From DASPUH01 sp964518505 (GTDB lineage Bacteria; Chloroflexota; Limnocylindria; Limnocylindrales; CSP1-4), in NCBI GenBank assembly GCA_964518505.1, contig CAZFGT010000001.1, positions 124,001 to 188,000 of the forward strand: 64,000 nt of DNA, read 5' to 3'. Positions 26,143 through 34,264 of the stretch are shown here, one piece after another; position 1 is the stretch's first letter, and each line of letters begins with the position of its first letter. Under the pieces are notes generated by a model. The model did no database searches, was not told the origin of the DNA, and saw only the letters and a program-made list of their open reading frames with translations. The translations under genes and the position numbers were made by a program.

Positions 26143-27804
26143 TTAGACGGTGATCAGCTCGCGATGCTCGCCCCAGGCGCTGCGCAGGGTGTCGCTGATC
26201 TCGCCCAGCGTCGCCTGCGCCCGCACCGCCTCGATGATCGGCGGGAGCAGGTTGGCCGTGCCGCGCGCCGCTTCGGCGAGGGTGGCCAGGGCGGCCGACC
26301 AGGCGGCGCCGTCGCGCTCCGCCCGCACCCGCTGGAGGCGCTCCACCTGGGCCCGCTCGGCCGCCGGGTCGATGCGCTGGAGGGGCGGGGCATGGGTCGC
26401 CTCGTCGACGAAACGGTTGACGCCGACCACCACCCGCGCCTGGGACTCGACCTCGCGCTGGTAGCGGTAGGCCGATTCCTGGATCTGGCGCTGCTGGAAG
26501 CCCGTCTCGACCGCCGCCAGCGGGCCGCCCAGGGCGTCGATCTCCGCGAGGAGGGCCGAGGCGGCCGCCTCCAGCTGGTCGGTCAGTGTCTCCACGTAGT
26601 AGCTCCCGGCGAGGGGATCGGGTGTCTCGGTCACGCCCGACTCGTAGGCCAGGATCTGCTGTGTGCGGAGGGCCAGCCGGGCGGCCTCCTCGGTCGGCAG
26701 CGCCAGCGCCTCGTCGCGGGAGTTGGTGTGGAGGCTCTGGGCCCCGCCGAGGACGGCCGAGAGGGCCTGCACGGTCGTCCGCACGACGTTGTTGTCGACC
26801 GACACGGCGGTCAGGCTCGAGCCGGCCGTCTGGACGTGGAAGCGGCACATCCACGACTTCTCGTTGCGGGCCCCGAAGCGCTCGCGCATGAGGCGGGCCC
26901 ACATGCGCCGCGCGGCGCGGAACTTGGCGACCTCCTCGAAGAGCTCGCTCCAGGCGGCGAAGAAGAAGCTCAGGCGCCCCGCGAAGCGGTCCACGTCGAG
27001 GCCCCGGGCGACCGCCGCCTCGACGTAACCGATGGCATGGGCGAGGGTGAAGGCGAGCTCCTGGGAGGCCGTGGCCCCGGCCTCCCGCATGTGGTACCCG
27101 GAGATCGAGATGGTGTTCCAGCGCGGCATCTCGCGGCTGCAGAACTCGAAGATGTCGGTGACCAGGCGCATCGACGCCTTGGGCGGGTAGATGTAGGTCC
27201 CCCGCGCCACGTACTCCTTGAGGATGTCGTTCTGGACCGTGCCCGAGAGGGCCGCCCGCGGGATGCCACGACCCTCGGCCACCACGACGTAGAAGGCCAG
27301 CAGGATGGCGGCCGTGCTGTTGATGGTCATGGAGGTCGAGATGTCGGCCAGGGGAAGCCCGTCGAGGAGGGTCTCCATGTCGGCCAGCGAGGCGATGGGC
27401 ACGCCCACCCGGCCGACCTCGCCGCTGGCCGGCGCGGCGTCCGAGTCGTAACCCATCTGGGTCGGCAGGTCGAAGGCCACCGAGAGGCCGGTCTGGCCCT
27501 GCTCCAGGAGATAGCGGAAACGCTGGTTGGTGTCGGCCGCGGTGGAGAACCCGGCGTACTGGCGCATCGTCCACAGCCGGCCGCGGTACATCGTGGGCTG
27601 GACCCCGCGGGTGAAGGGGAACTCCCCCGGGCGGCCCAGGTCGCGTGCCTCGTCGAGGCCGGCCGTGTCGGCCGGCGTGTAGAGGTCGGCGATGACGAGG
27701 TCGCTCGTGGTGCGGAACTCGGCCTGCCGTTCCGGTTGCTCGGCCAGGGCCTTGGCCCGCAGGCTGCTCCGCCAGGCCTCGCGGCCGGGGTCGTCGGCGG
27801 TCAT
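26143..27804 (-). CDS. mcmA1: Methylmalonyl-CoA mutase large (catalytic) subunit
   Basis: 553 residues covering only the TIM-barrel catalytic domain. It rearranges (R)-methylmalonyl-CoA to succinyl-CoA when paired with a B12-binding subunit. Motifs are FPFTRGVQPTMYRGRLWTMR, QGQTGLSVAFDLPTQMGYDSD, VQNDILKEYVARGTYIYPP, SISGYHMREAGATA and SLHTNSRDEALALPTEEAARLALRTQ. The DXHXXG cobalamin domain is absent and is not encoded elsewhere in this window, as in split archaeal/Chloroflexota enzymes. ATG overlaps the BCCP stop (ATGA). Confidence 0.95.
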   Translation of the reverse strand: MTADDPGREAWRSSLRAKALAEQPERQAEFRTTSDLVIADLYTPADTAGLDEARDLGRPGEFPFTRGVQPTMYRGRLWTMRQYAGFSTAADTNQRFRYLLEQGQTGLSVAFDLPTQMGYDSDAAPASGEVGRVGVPIASLADMETLLDGLPLADISTSMTINSTAAILLAFYVVVAEGRGIPRAALSGTVQNDILKEYVARGTYIYPPKASMRLVTDIFEFCSREMPRWNTISISGYHMREAGATASQELAFTLAHAIGYVEAAVARGLDVDRFAGRLSFFFAAWSELFEEVAKFRAARRMWARLMRERFGARNEKSWMCRFHVQTAGSSLTAVSVDNNVVRTTVQALSAVLGGAQSLHTNSRDEALALPTEEAARLALRTQQILAYESGVTETPDPLAGSYYVETLTDQLEAAASALLAEIDALGGPLAAVETGFQQRQIQESAYRYQREVESQARVVVGVNRFVDEATHAPPLQRIDPAAERAQVERLQRVRAERDGAAWSAALATLAEAARGTANLLPPIIEAVRAQATLGEISDTLRSAWGEHRELITV

Positions 27805-28310
27805 GCCAGCACCGCCAGCTCGTCGCCGCGCTCGACCCGCTGGCCCGGTTCGACCGCCACCCGCTCCACGCGGCCGGCGCGCTGGGCCCGGATCTCGTTC
27901 TCCATCTTCATCGCTTCCACGGAGAGTAGCCGCTGGCCGGCCTCGACCGACTGGCCATCGCGCACGGCGACGCTGACCACGCGGCCGGCGATCTGCGCGC
28001 GCACGACCAGCCGCGTCGGCCCGACGACCTCGCCTCCGGCCCGGCCGGCCCGCTCGCGGAGCGCGGCACGGGCGGCGTCCTCGACGGTCACCTCGAACCG
28101 CCAGCCGCCGACCACGACTTCCCGGCGGACCTGGCCCGCCGCACGCTCCGCCCGGGACGCAGGAAGGCCGAGCACGACCGGTCGCGGCATCCCGACCTTG
28201 CTCCGGGCACCCTCCAGCTCGGGGCCGGCCGAGGCCGGGGCCCGGTCAAGGGCGGTGCCGGCTTCGGCGAGCACGGCCCGATGTGGCCGCTGGCCATCCT
28301 GCGCCCTCAT
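27801..28310 (-). CDS. Biotin carboxyl carrier protein (acyl-CoA carboxylase)
   Basis: 169 residues. The C-terminal biotinyl domain has SVEAMKMENEIRAQRAGRV with the biotin-accepting Lys, and VEPGQRVERGDELAVL is the paired hairpin. The N-terminal half is variable, with FEVTVED typical of carriers fused to, or working with, acyl-CoA carboxylases. ATG 28310 overlaps the biotin carboxylase stop by 4 bp, so both parts are made together as the alpha half of a propionyl-CoA carboxylase. Confidence 0.9.
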   Translation of the reverse strand: MRAQDGQRPHRAVLAEAGTALDRAPASAGPELEGARSKVGMPRPVVLGLPASRAERAAGQVRREVVVGGWRFEVTVEDAARAALRERAGRAGGEVVGPTRLVVRAQIAGRVVSVAVRDGQSVEAGQRLLSVEAMKMENEIRAQRAGRVERVAVEPGQRVERGDELAVLA

Positions 28311-29887
28311 CGCGGCCAGCCTTCGAGCGCCTCGAGACGACCCGCCGCGGCCCACGCCCCGACCACCGGCGGGGTCGCCCCGGGAGTCACGGCGACGGAC
28401 GCGTCCGGACCCTTGAGCGGTCCGTCCGCGGCCAGGGCAGCGAGGAGGGCCACGGTGGCGGCGGCGTCCCGCTGGACGGCGCCGTCCCAGGCGTGGGCCA
28501 CGAACTCGGTGCTGATGCCCCCCGCCCGGAAGGCCGGCTCGCGGACGAGCCAGCGGTGGAACGGCAGCGTCGTCTGGAGGCCTCCGATCTCCGTCTCGTC
28601 GAGGGCCCGGGCCGCGCGTGCCAGCGCCGCCGGCCGATCCTCAGCCACCACCAGGATCTTGGCCAGGAGGGGGTCGTAGGCCTCCGAGACGAGGGTGCCC
28701 TCCCCCACCCAGCCATCGACCCGCACACCCGGCCCTGCCGGCTCACGCCAGTGGGTGACGCGGCCGGGCTGCGGGGCGAAGTCGGCGGCCGGATCCTCCG
28801 CCGAGAGGCGCATCTCGATGGCATGCCGGTCGGGCGAGGCCACCCGCGCCGCGGCCGCCAGCACGCGGCCGGAGAGCGGCTCGCCGGCGGCGATGCGGAA
28901 CTGCTCGTGGACGAGATCGAGGCCGGTCACCAGCTCGGTCACGCCGTGCTCGACCTGCAGGCGGACGTTGACCTCCAGGAACCAGACCGCGCCGTCGGGT
29001 CCGCGCAGGAACTCGCAGGTCGCGGCGCCCTGCAGGCCGACCGCCCGGGCCACCCGCACGGCCAGCTCGCCCAGCTGCGTGCGATCCGCCGGACTGAGCC
29101 CGGGCGCGGGCGCCTCCTCGAGCAGCTTCTGGTGCCGCCGCTGGGCCGAGCAGTCGCGCTCACCGAGGGCGACCACCGTCCCGTGCGCATCGCCAAGGAG
29201 CTGGACCTCGATGTGCCGGCCATCCTGGATGAAGCGCTCCAGGTAGAGCGACCCGTCCCCGAACGCCGCCTCGGCCTCGTGGGCCGCCGAAGCCATCGCC
29301 GCCTGCAGCTCGGCCCGGTGCTCCACGCGCCGCATGCCCCGTCCGCCGCCACCGGCGGCGGCCTTCACGAGGAGCGGCCAGCCCACGTCGTCCGCCACAG
29401 CCGCCATGTGGGCCCGCGCCGCCGCACGGTCGAAGCGGGCCGGCTCGAGCGTGCCCGGCACGACCGGCACGCCCGCATCCCGTGCGGCGCGGCGGGCGGC
29501 GAGCTTGTCGCCGAGGCCGGCCAGGGTGGCCGGACCGGGTCCCACGAAGACGAGGCCAGCGGCGAGGCACGCCTCGGCGAAGGCGGCCTGCTCGGCGAGG
29601 AAGCCATAGCCGGGATGGACCGCCTGGGCGCCCGTCGCCAGGGCGGCCGCGACGAGGCGATCGGCCCGCAGGTAGCTCTCGGTCGCGGGTGCCGGGCCCA
29701 GCCGGACGGCCTGGTCGGCGGCCCGGACATGGGGCGCGTCGGCATCGGCGTCGCTGTACACGGCCACGCTCTCGAGGCCCAGCTCGCGGCACGCCCGGAT
29801 GAGCCGGACGGCGATCTCGCCGCGATTGGCGATGAGGACGCGCGAGAAGGGCCACGAGGGGCCGGCCGACCTGCCCTGTGGGCTCAC
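28307..29887 (-). CDS. Biotin carboxylase subunit of acyl-CoA (propionyl-CoA) carboxylase
   Basis: 526 residues. ATP-grasp enzyme that carboxylates biotin on the carrier protein. FSRVLIANRGEIAVRLIRACRE is the family start. HPGYGFLAE, GDKLAARRAA, PLLVKAAAGGGGRGMRRV, ERDCSAQRRHQKLLEEAPAP and FLEVNVRLQVEHGVTE are the catalytic set. The only in-frame start is GTG 29887, which overlaps the aminotransferase stop (GTGA). The C-terminal ~70 residues exceed plain AccC and probably contact the carrier. Confidence 0.93.
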   Translation of the reverse strand: MSPQGRSAGPSWPFSRVLIANRGEIAVRLIRACRELGLESVAVYSDADADAPHVRAADQAVRLGPAPATESYLRADRLVAAALATGAQAVHPGYGFLAEQAAFAEACLAAGLVFVGPGPATLAGLGDKLAARRAARDAGVPVVPGTLEPARFDRAAARAHMAAVADDVGWPLLVKAAAGGGGRGMRRVEHRAELQAAMASAAHEAEAAFGDGSLYLERFIQDGRHIEVQLLGDAHGTVVALGERDCSAQRRHQKLLEEAPAPGLSPADRTQLGELAVRVARAVGLQGAATCEFLRGPDGAVWFLEVNVRLQVEHGVTELVTGLDLVHEQFRIAAGEPLSGRVLAAAARVASPDRHAIEMRLSAEDPAADFAPQPGRVTHWREPAGPGVRVDGWVGEGTLVSEAYDPLLAKILVVAEDRPAALARAARALDETEIGGLQTTLPFHRWLVREPAFRAGGISTEFVAHAWDGAVQRDAAATVALLAALAADGPLKGPDASVAVTPGATPPVVGAWAAAGRLEALEGWPR

Positions 29888-31056
29888 GCCGGGCGAGCCT
29901 CCAGGCGAGCGAGACGCGCCGCGGCGGCCTCGAGCGTGGCGCGCTGCTTGGGGAAGGCGAAGCGGACCCTGGTGTGCCCCAGGGCCGCATTCGAGTAGAA
30001 CGATGAGCCGGGCACCGCGGCCACCCCAGGGTCGGCTACCAGGCGGCGGCAAAAGGCCGTGTCGTCCTCGCCAGGCCGGGCCAGGCGCCCGATGTCGGTC
30101 ATCAGGTAGTAGGCGCCGGCGGGCCGGGAGACGCCGAACCCGGCCGTCTCGAGGGTGTCCACGAGGATGGCCCGCCGCTCGCGGTAGGCGGCCAGCAGGG
30201 CCGCGTAGTAGGGATCGGGCAGCCCCAGGGCGACCGTCCCGGCGGCTTGCAGCGGGGCCGCCGCCCCCACCGTCAGGAAGTCGTGGACCTTGCGGATGGC
30301 CGCGGTCAATGGTGGCGCGGCGATGACCCAGCCGACTCGCCATCCCGTGACCGAGTAGGTCTTGGACAGCGAGTTGACGGCCACGGTGCGCTCGGCCATG
30401 CCGGGCAGCGTGGCCAGGGGGATGTGCTCCCCCTCGTAGACCAGGTGCTCGTAGATCTCGTCGGTGAAGGCCACCGCGTCGTGCTCGCGGCACAACTCGG
30501 CGATGAGCTCGAGCTCGGCACGGGTGAAGACCTTGCCGGTCGGGTTGTGGGGCGACGTCACGACGATGCCGCGGGTCCGGGGTCCGAAGGCCGCCCGGAG
30601 CTCCGCCTCGTCGATCGACCAGTCGGGCTCGTGGAGGGTCACGAACCGTGCGGTCGCCCCCGACAGGATCGCATCCGGACCGTAGTTCTCGTAGAACGGC
30701 TCGAACACGACGACCTCGTCGCCGGGGTCCAGGAGAGCCAGCATGGAGGCGATCATGCCCTCGGTGGCGCCGCAGGTGACGGTCACCTCGGTGTCGGGGT
30801 CCACGGGCCAGGCCGGGTACCAGTGGCTGGTCTTGGTGGCGATGGCGGCCCGGAAGGCGGGCGCGCCCCAGGTGATGGCGTACTGGTTGACGTCACCCTC
30901 GATGGCGGCGATGGCGGCCGCCTTGAGCTCCGCGGGACAGGCGAAGTCGGGAAATCCCTGGGCCAGGTTCACCGCCCCATGGCGCAGCGCCAGCCGCGTC
31001 ATGTCACGGATGACCGATTCGGTGAAGCGACCCGCCTTGGCCGAGGTGCTCGGCAT
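29884..31056 (-). CDS. PLP-dependent class I aminotransferase
   Basis: 390 residues, fold type I. VNLAQGFPDFACP is typical of the kynurenine/methionine aminotransferase branch. TSPHNPTGKVF binds the cofactor phosphate side, FTDEIYEHLVYEG carries the PLP Asp/Tyr, and NSLSKTYSVTGWRVGW holds the Schiff-base Lys. Substrate cannot be told from sequence alone. ATG 31056 has GAGGG just upstream. It starts the minus-strand run aminotransferase-biotin carboxylase-BCCP-mutase. Confidence 0.92.
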   Translation of the reverse strand: MPSTSAKAGRFTESVIRDMTRLALRHGAVNLAQGFPDFACPAELKAAAIAAIEGDVNQYAITWGAPAFRAAIATKTSHWYPAWPVDPDTEVTVTCGATEGMIASMLALLDPGDEVVVFEPFYENYGPDAILSGATARFVTLHEPDWSIDEAELRAAFGPRTRGIVVTSPHNPTGKVFTRAELELIAELCREHDAVAFTDEIYEHLVYEGEHIPLATLPGMAERTVAVNSLSKTYSVTGWRVGWVIAAPPLTAAIRKVHDFLTVGAAAPLQAAGTVALGLPDPYYAALLAAYRERRAILVDTLETAGFGVSRPAGAYYLMTDIGRLARPGEDDTAFCRRLVADPGVAAVPGSSFYSNAALGHTRVRFAFPKQRATLEAAAARLARLEARPA

Positions 31057-31106
31057 CGTCCCTCACATCCTGCGGCCGGTCGGCCGCGTGGGCAGTCTAA
31101 CCAGCC

Positions 31107-31112
31107 TACGAT
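31107..31112 (+). promoter_or_regulatory. -10 element of the Nudix gene
   Basis: TACGAT ends 9 nt before the ATG. AGGAG lies between, so a very short leader with a ribosome site is possible. Confidence 0.45.
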
Positions 31113-31121
31113 AGGAGACCG

Positions 31122-31688
31122 ATGGACGATCCGACCCTCCCCTCGCGCCACGGACCCTGGATGCGCCGCCGGCGCACGGTGGCCTACGAGAATGAATGGC
31201 TGGTCGTGTGGCATGACGAGGTGACGCGTCCCGACGGGCGACCCGGCATCTACGGCGTGGTCCATCCGCGCAACCTGGCCGTGGGCATCGTGGCCGTGGA
31301 CGACCTCGGGCGCATCCTGTTGGTGGGCCAATACCGCTACACGCTTGACCGCTACTCGTGGGAGATCCCGGAAGGCGGCGCGCCGCGCGAAGAAGCACCG
31401 CTGCTCGGCGCCCAGCGCGAACTCGCCGAGGAGACCGGCTACCGCGCCACGATGTGGCGAGAGCTGGCGGTCCTCCATACCTCGAACTCGCTGATGGACG
31501 AAGCCGGCGTCCTCTACGTCGCCACCGGGCTCGTCCCCGGTGATGCCTCACCCGACCCGACGGAGGAGCTGGACCAGCGCTGGGTCGCCCTGACCGAAGC
31601 GCTGCAGATGGTCGAGCAGGGCGAGATCACCGACGCCCTGACCATCATCGGCCTGCAGCGCCTGGCCCTGGAGCGCGCCGCCAGCTGA
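31122..31688 (+). CDS. Nudix hydrolase, ADP-ribose pyrophosphatase type
   Basis: 188 residues. The Nudix box is perfect: GGAPREEAPLLGAQRELAEE followed by TGY (Gx5Ex7REUxEExGU). GIVAVDDLGRILLVGQYRYTLDRYSWEIPEGG is typical of the NudF/ADP-ribose branch, with the R/W residues that hold the substrate. It hydrolyses nucleoside-diphosphate-linked moieties such as ADP-ribose. Divergent from the aminotransferase gene. Confidence 0.9.
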   Translation: MDDPTLPSRHGPWMRRRRTVAYENEWLVVWHDEVTRPDGRPGIYGVVHPRNLAVGIVAVDDLGRILLVGQYRYTLDRYSWEIPEGGAPREEAPLLGAQRELAEETGYRATMWRELAVLHTSNSLMDEAGVLYVATGLVPGDASPDPTEELDQRWVALTEALQMVEQGEITDALTIIGLQRLALERAAS

Positions 31689-31700
31689 CGTTTCCGCGGC

Positions 31701-31724
31701 GGGTGTCTTTGCGCAAAGACACCC
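31701..31724. repeat. 24-bp perfect palindrome, copy 1 (candidate parS-like site)
   Basis: Half-site GGGTGTCTTTGC followed by its exact reverse complement, in the gap between the convergent Nudix and carboxyltransferase genes. The central 22 bp recur identically inside parB at 34805-34826. With no U run beside it, a terminator role is less likely, though it could stop transcription from both sides. Confidence 0.85.
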
Positions 31725-31760
31725 CGTCTGCGGGAGGCCCCGCGCAAGACCGGGCCGACG

Positions 31761-33314
31761 TCAGAGGGGGATGTTGCCGTGTTTGCGCGGCGGGTTGCGG
31801 TCGCGCTTGGTCGCCAGCAGGTCGAAGGCCGCGATGATGCGGGGTCGGGTGGACGACGGTTCGATGACGTCATCGACGTAGCCCCGCGAGGCGGCGATCC
31901 ACGGATTGGCGTGACGGGCCTCGTAGTCGGCCGTCAGCTGCGCCCGCAGCGCCGCCGGATCATCGCTCGCCGCCAGCTCCGCGCGGTGCAGGATGTTGAC
32001 GGCACCCTCGGCGCCCATGACCGCGATCTGCGCCGTGGGCCAGGCCAGGTTGACGTCGCCGCGGATGTGCTTACTGCTCATGACGTCGTAGGCGCCCCCG
32101 TACGCCTTGCGGGTGATGACGGTGACCTTGGGCACGGTCGCCTCGCAGTAGGCGTACAGCAGCTTGGCGCCGTGGCGGATGATGCCGCCGTGCTCCTGGC
32201 GGACGCCGGGCAGGAAACCGGGCACGTCCTCCAGCGTCAGCAGCGGGACGTTGAAGGCGTCGCACATGCGCACGAAGCGGGCCGCCTTGTCCGACGCGTC
32301 GATGTCGAGTGCCCCGGCGAGCACCGCCGGCTGCTGCGCCACCACGCCGACACTGCGGCCGCCGACATGCGCGAAGCCGATGAGGATGTTGCCGGCGAAA
32401 CCGGGCTGGAGCTCCACGAACTCGCCGTCGTCGACGAGGCGGGTGATGACCTGGTGCATGTCGTAGGGCTGACTCGGATCGTCCGGCACGATCGTGTCAA
32501 GCGCCGCGTCGGATCGCGATGAGGGATCGTCGGTCGGCCGCAGGGGCGCATCGCCGAGGTTGTTCTGCGGCAGGAAGCCCAGCAGCGTGCGCGCCGTGGC
32601 CAGGGCCGTCGCTTCGTCGGGTTCGGCGAGGTGCGCGACGCCGCTGATCGTGGCGTGCGTCTCGGCGCCGCCCAGGCGCTCGAAGTCCACCTCTTCGTGC
32701 GTCACCGCACGCACCACGTCGGGCCCGGTGACGAACATGTAGCTGGTGCCCTCGACCATGACGATCAGGTCGGTGATGGCCGGCGAATAGACTGCACCGC
32801 CGGCGCACGGGCCCAGGATGACCGACACCTGCGGGATGACGCCGGAGGCGAGCGTGTTGCGCAGGAAGATATCGGCATACGCGCCGAGCGAGACGACGCC
32901 CTCCTGGATGCGCGCCCCGCCCGAATCGTTGAGACCCACGACGGGCGCCCCGACCTTCATGGCCAGGTCCATCACCTTGCAGATCTTGCCGGCATGGGCC
33001 TCTGACAGTGAGCCCCCGTAGATCGTGAAGTCCTGGCTGAAGACGAACACGGGCCGGCCGTCGACGAGGCCGTGGCCGGTGACGACGCCGTCGGTCAGAT
33101 AGCGCTCCCCTGCCCCTTCGTGATCGCCGACGCGGCCGGTGACGAACGCGTCGAGTTCGACGAACGATCCGGGATCCAGCAACAACTCCAGGCGCTCACG
33201 CGCCGTCAGCTTGCCGCGCGCATGTTGCGCGGCGACGCGCTCGGTGCCTCCGCCGGCACGCGCCGCTTCGCGCATCTGGCGCAAGTCCGCAAGGCGGTCG
33301 CGGTTGGTCGACAC
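31761..33314 (-). CDS. pccB: Acyl-CoA (propionyl/methylmalonyl-CoA) carboxylase carboxyltransferase subunit
   Basis: 517 residues. It moves carboxyl from biotin to propionyl-CoA to give methylmalonyl-CoA. Both crotonase-like halves are present: VVGLNDSGGARIQEGV and GPCAGGAVYSPAITD for the acyl-CoA side, PGFLPGVRQEHGGIIRHGAK and TRKAYGGAYDVMSSKH for the biotin side. Start GTG 33314 has GGAGG five bases upstream. The ATG at 33356 overlaps the likely -10 TACGAT (complement of 33355-33360), so it is probably not used. Confidence 0.94.
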   Translation of the reverse strand: MSTNRDRLADLRQMREAARAGGGTERVAAQHARGKLTARERLELLLDPGSFVELDAFVTGRVGDHEGAGERYLTDGVVTGHGLVDGRPVFVFSQDFTIYGGSLSEAHAGKICKVMDLAMKVGAPVVGLNDSGGARIQEGVVSLGAYADIFLRNTLASGVIPQVSVILGPCAGGAVYSPAITDLIVMVEGTSYMFVTGPDVVRAVTHEEVDFERLGGAETHATISGVAHLAEPDEATALATARTLLGFLPQNNLGDAPLRPTDDPSSRSDAALDTIVPDDPSQPYDMHQVITRLVDDGEFVELQPGFAGNILIGFAHVGGRSVGVVAQQPAVLAGALDIDASDKAARFVRMCDAFNVPLLTLEDVPGFLPGVRQEHGGIIRHGAKLLYAYCEATVPKVTVITRKAYGGAYDVMSSKHIRGDVNLAWPTAQIAVMGAEGAVNILHRAELAASDDPAALRAQLTADYEARHANPWIAASRGYVDDVIEPSSTRPRIIAAFDLLATKRDRNPPRKHGNIPL

Positions 33315-33354
33315 GGGCTCCTCCACGGTTGGCGGGCGCGGGGACTGGCCTGTC

Positions 33355-33360
33355 ATCGTA
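33355..33360 (-). promoter_or_regulatory. -10 element of the carboxyltransferase gene
   Basis: TACGAT on the minus strand, about 40 nt before GTG 33314. It fixes the translation start downstream of position 33350. Confidence 0.45.
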
Positions 33361-33375
33361 GCGTGGTGGCGCGAG

Positions 33376-33418
33376 ATATCCACAAGGATGGTGAACAACT
33401 GGCCGCACTTGTGGATAA
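33376..33418. promoter_or_regulatory. Pair of DnaA boxes upstream of parA
   Basis: TGTGGATAA at 33410-33418 is the exact complement of the consensus DnaA box TTATCCACA. ATATCCACA at 33376-33384 has one mismatch and the opposite orientation. They sit in the 170-bp gap between the divergent carboxyltransferase and parA genes. Two boxes are too few to call an origin, but they may let DnaA act on parA. Confidence 0.55.
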
Positions 33419-33487
33419 CCAGATGTGTCGCGATGGCCCCGAGTGGAGTAGATTCCGCACCCCTGAACCGAATGAGGTGACGCACCC

Positions 33488-34264
33488 GTGGCCGATGTGA
33501 TCGCCATCGCGAACCAGAAAGGCGGCGTGGGCAAGACCACCACGGCCATCAACCTGGCCGGCGCGCTGGCCGAGCAGGGTTACCGCCTGCTGTGCGTGGA
33601 CATGGACGCGCAGGCCAATCTAACGGTCGGACTCGGCATCAACCTCGGCACGGTCGAGCGCTCGATGGCCGATGTGCTCGCCGATTCGCGCGCCACGATG
33701 GATGAAGTCGTGCTGCCGACGCAGACCCCGGGCATCGATGTCGCACCCTCCACGCTCGAGCTGGCGTCCACGGAGGTGGAACTGTTCACGGCCATCGGGC
33801 GCGAGCAGGCGCTGCGCGAGGCGCTCGCGGGTTGGGCCCAGAACCAGTACGACTACATCCTCGTCGACTGCCCGCCCACGCTTGGCCTGCTGACGATCAA
33901 CGGGCTGGTGGCTGCCGACAGCGTGATCATCCCCGTGCAGACGCAGTACTACGCCCTGAAGGGCTTGACGGCCCTGCTCAAGGTCATCAACCAGATCCGC
34001 GCCAAGGGCCTCAATCGCGACCTGCGCGTCATGGGCCTGCTGCCGACCTTCTACGACGGGCGGACCATCCTGGGCCGCGAGATGCTCGACGAGCTTCGCG
34101 AGCTGGGCGACCACCACGTCTTCAGCAGCATCATCCGGCAGACGGTCAAACTCGGTGAGGCTCCCCTGACCGGCCGGCCAGTCACGGCGTACGCCAGTTC
34201 ATCGGAAGCGGCACGCTCGTTCCGCGAGCTTGCCCGGGAGGTGATCGATCTTGGCCAGGCCTGA
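33488..34264 (+). CDS. parA: Chromosome partitioning ATPase ParA (Soj)
   Basis: 258 residues. Deviant Walker A ATPase that binds DNA non-specifically and drives origin segregation with ParB. IAIANQKGGVGKTTTAINL has the signature Lys. VDMDAQANLTVGLG, ILVDCPPTLGLLTINGLVAAD and PVQTQYYALKGL are the A', B and ParA-specific motifs. GTG 33488 is preceded by GAGGTGA. It overlaps parB by 14 bp. There is no N-terminal HTH, as in chromosomal ParA. Confidence 0.96.
   Translation: MADVIAIANQKGGVGKTTTAINLAGALAEQGYRLLCVDMDAQANLTVGLGINLGTVERSMADVLADSRATMDEVVLPTQTPGIDVAPSTLELASTEVELFTAIGREQALREALAGWAQNQYDYILVDCPPTLGLLTINGLVAADSVIIPVQTQYYALKGLTALLKVINQIRAKGLNRDLRVMGLLPTFYDGRTILGREMLDELRELGDHHVFSSIIRQTVKLGEAPLTGRPVTAYASSSEAARSFRELAREVIDLGQA

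Noticed and set aside
26164..28416. 750-codon plus-strand open frame opposite the mutase and carboxylase genes
   Set aside because: His/Gly/Arg-rich low-complexity product without motifs, lying wholly opposite well-identified genes.
31701..31724. Palindrome as a simple bidirectional terminator
   Set aside because: No T run on either side, and the same 22 bp recur inside the parB coding region, where a terminator makes no sense; a terminator side role is still possible.
33361..33487. Replication origin upstream of parA
   Set aside because: Only two DnaA boxes, no AT-rich unwinding stretch and no dnaA/dnaN; kept as DnaA boxes only.
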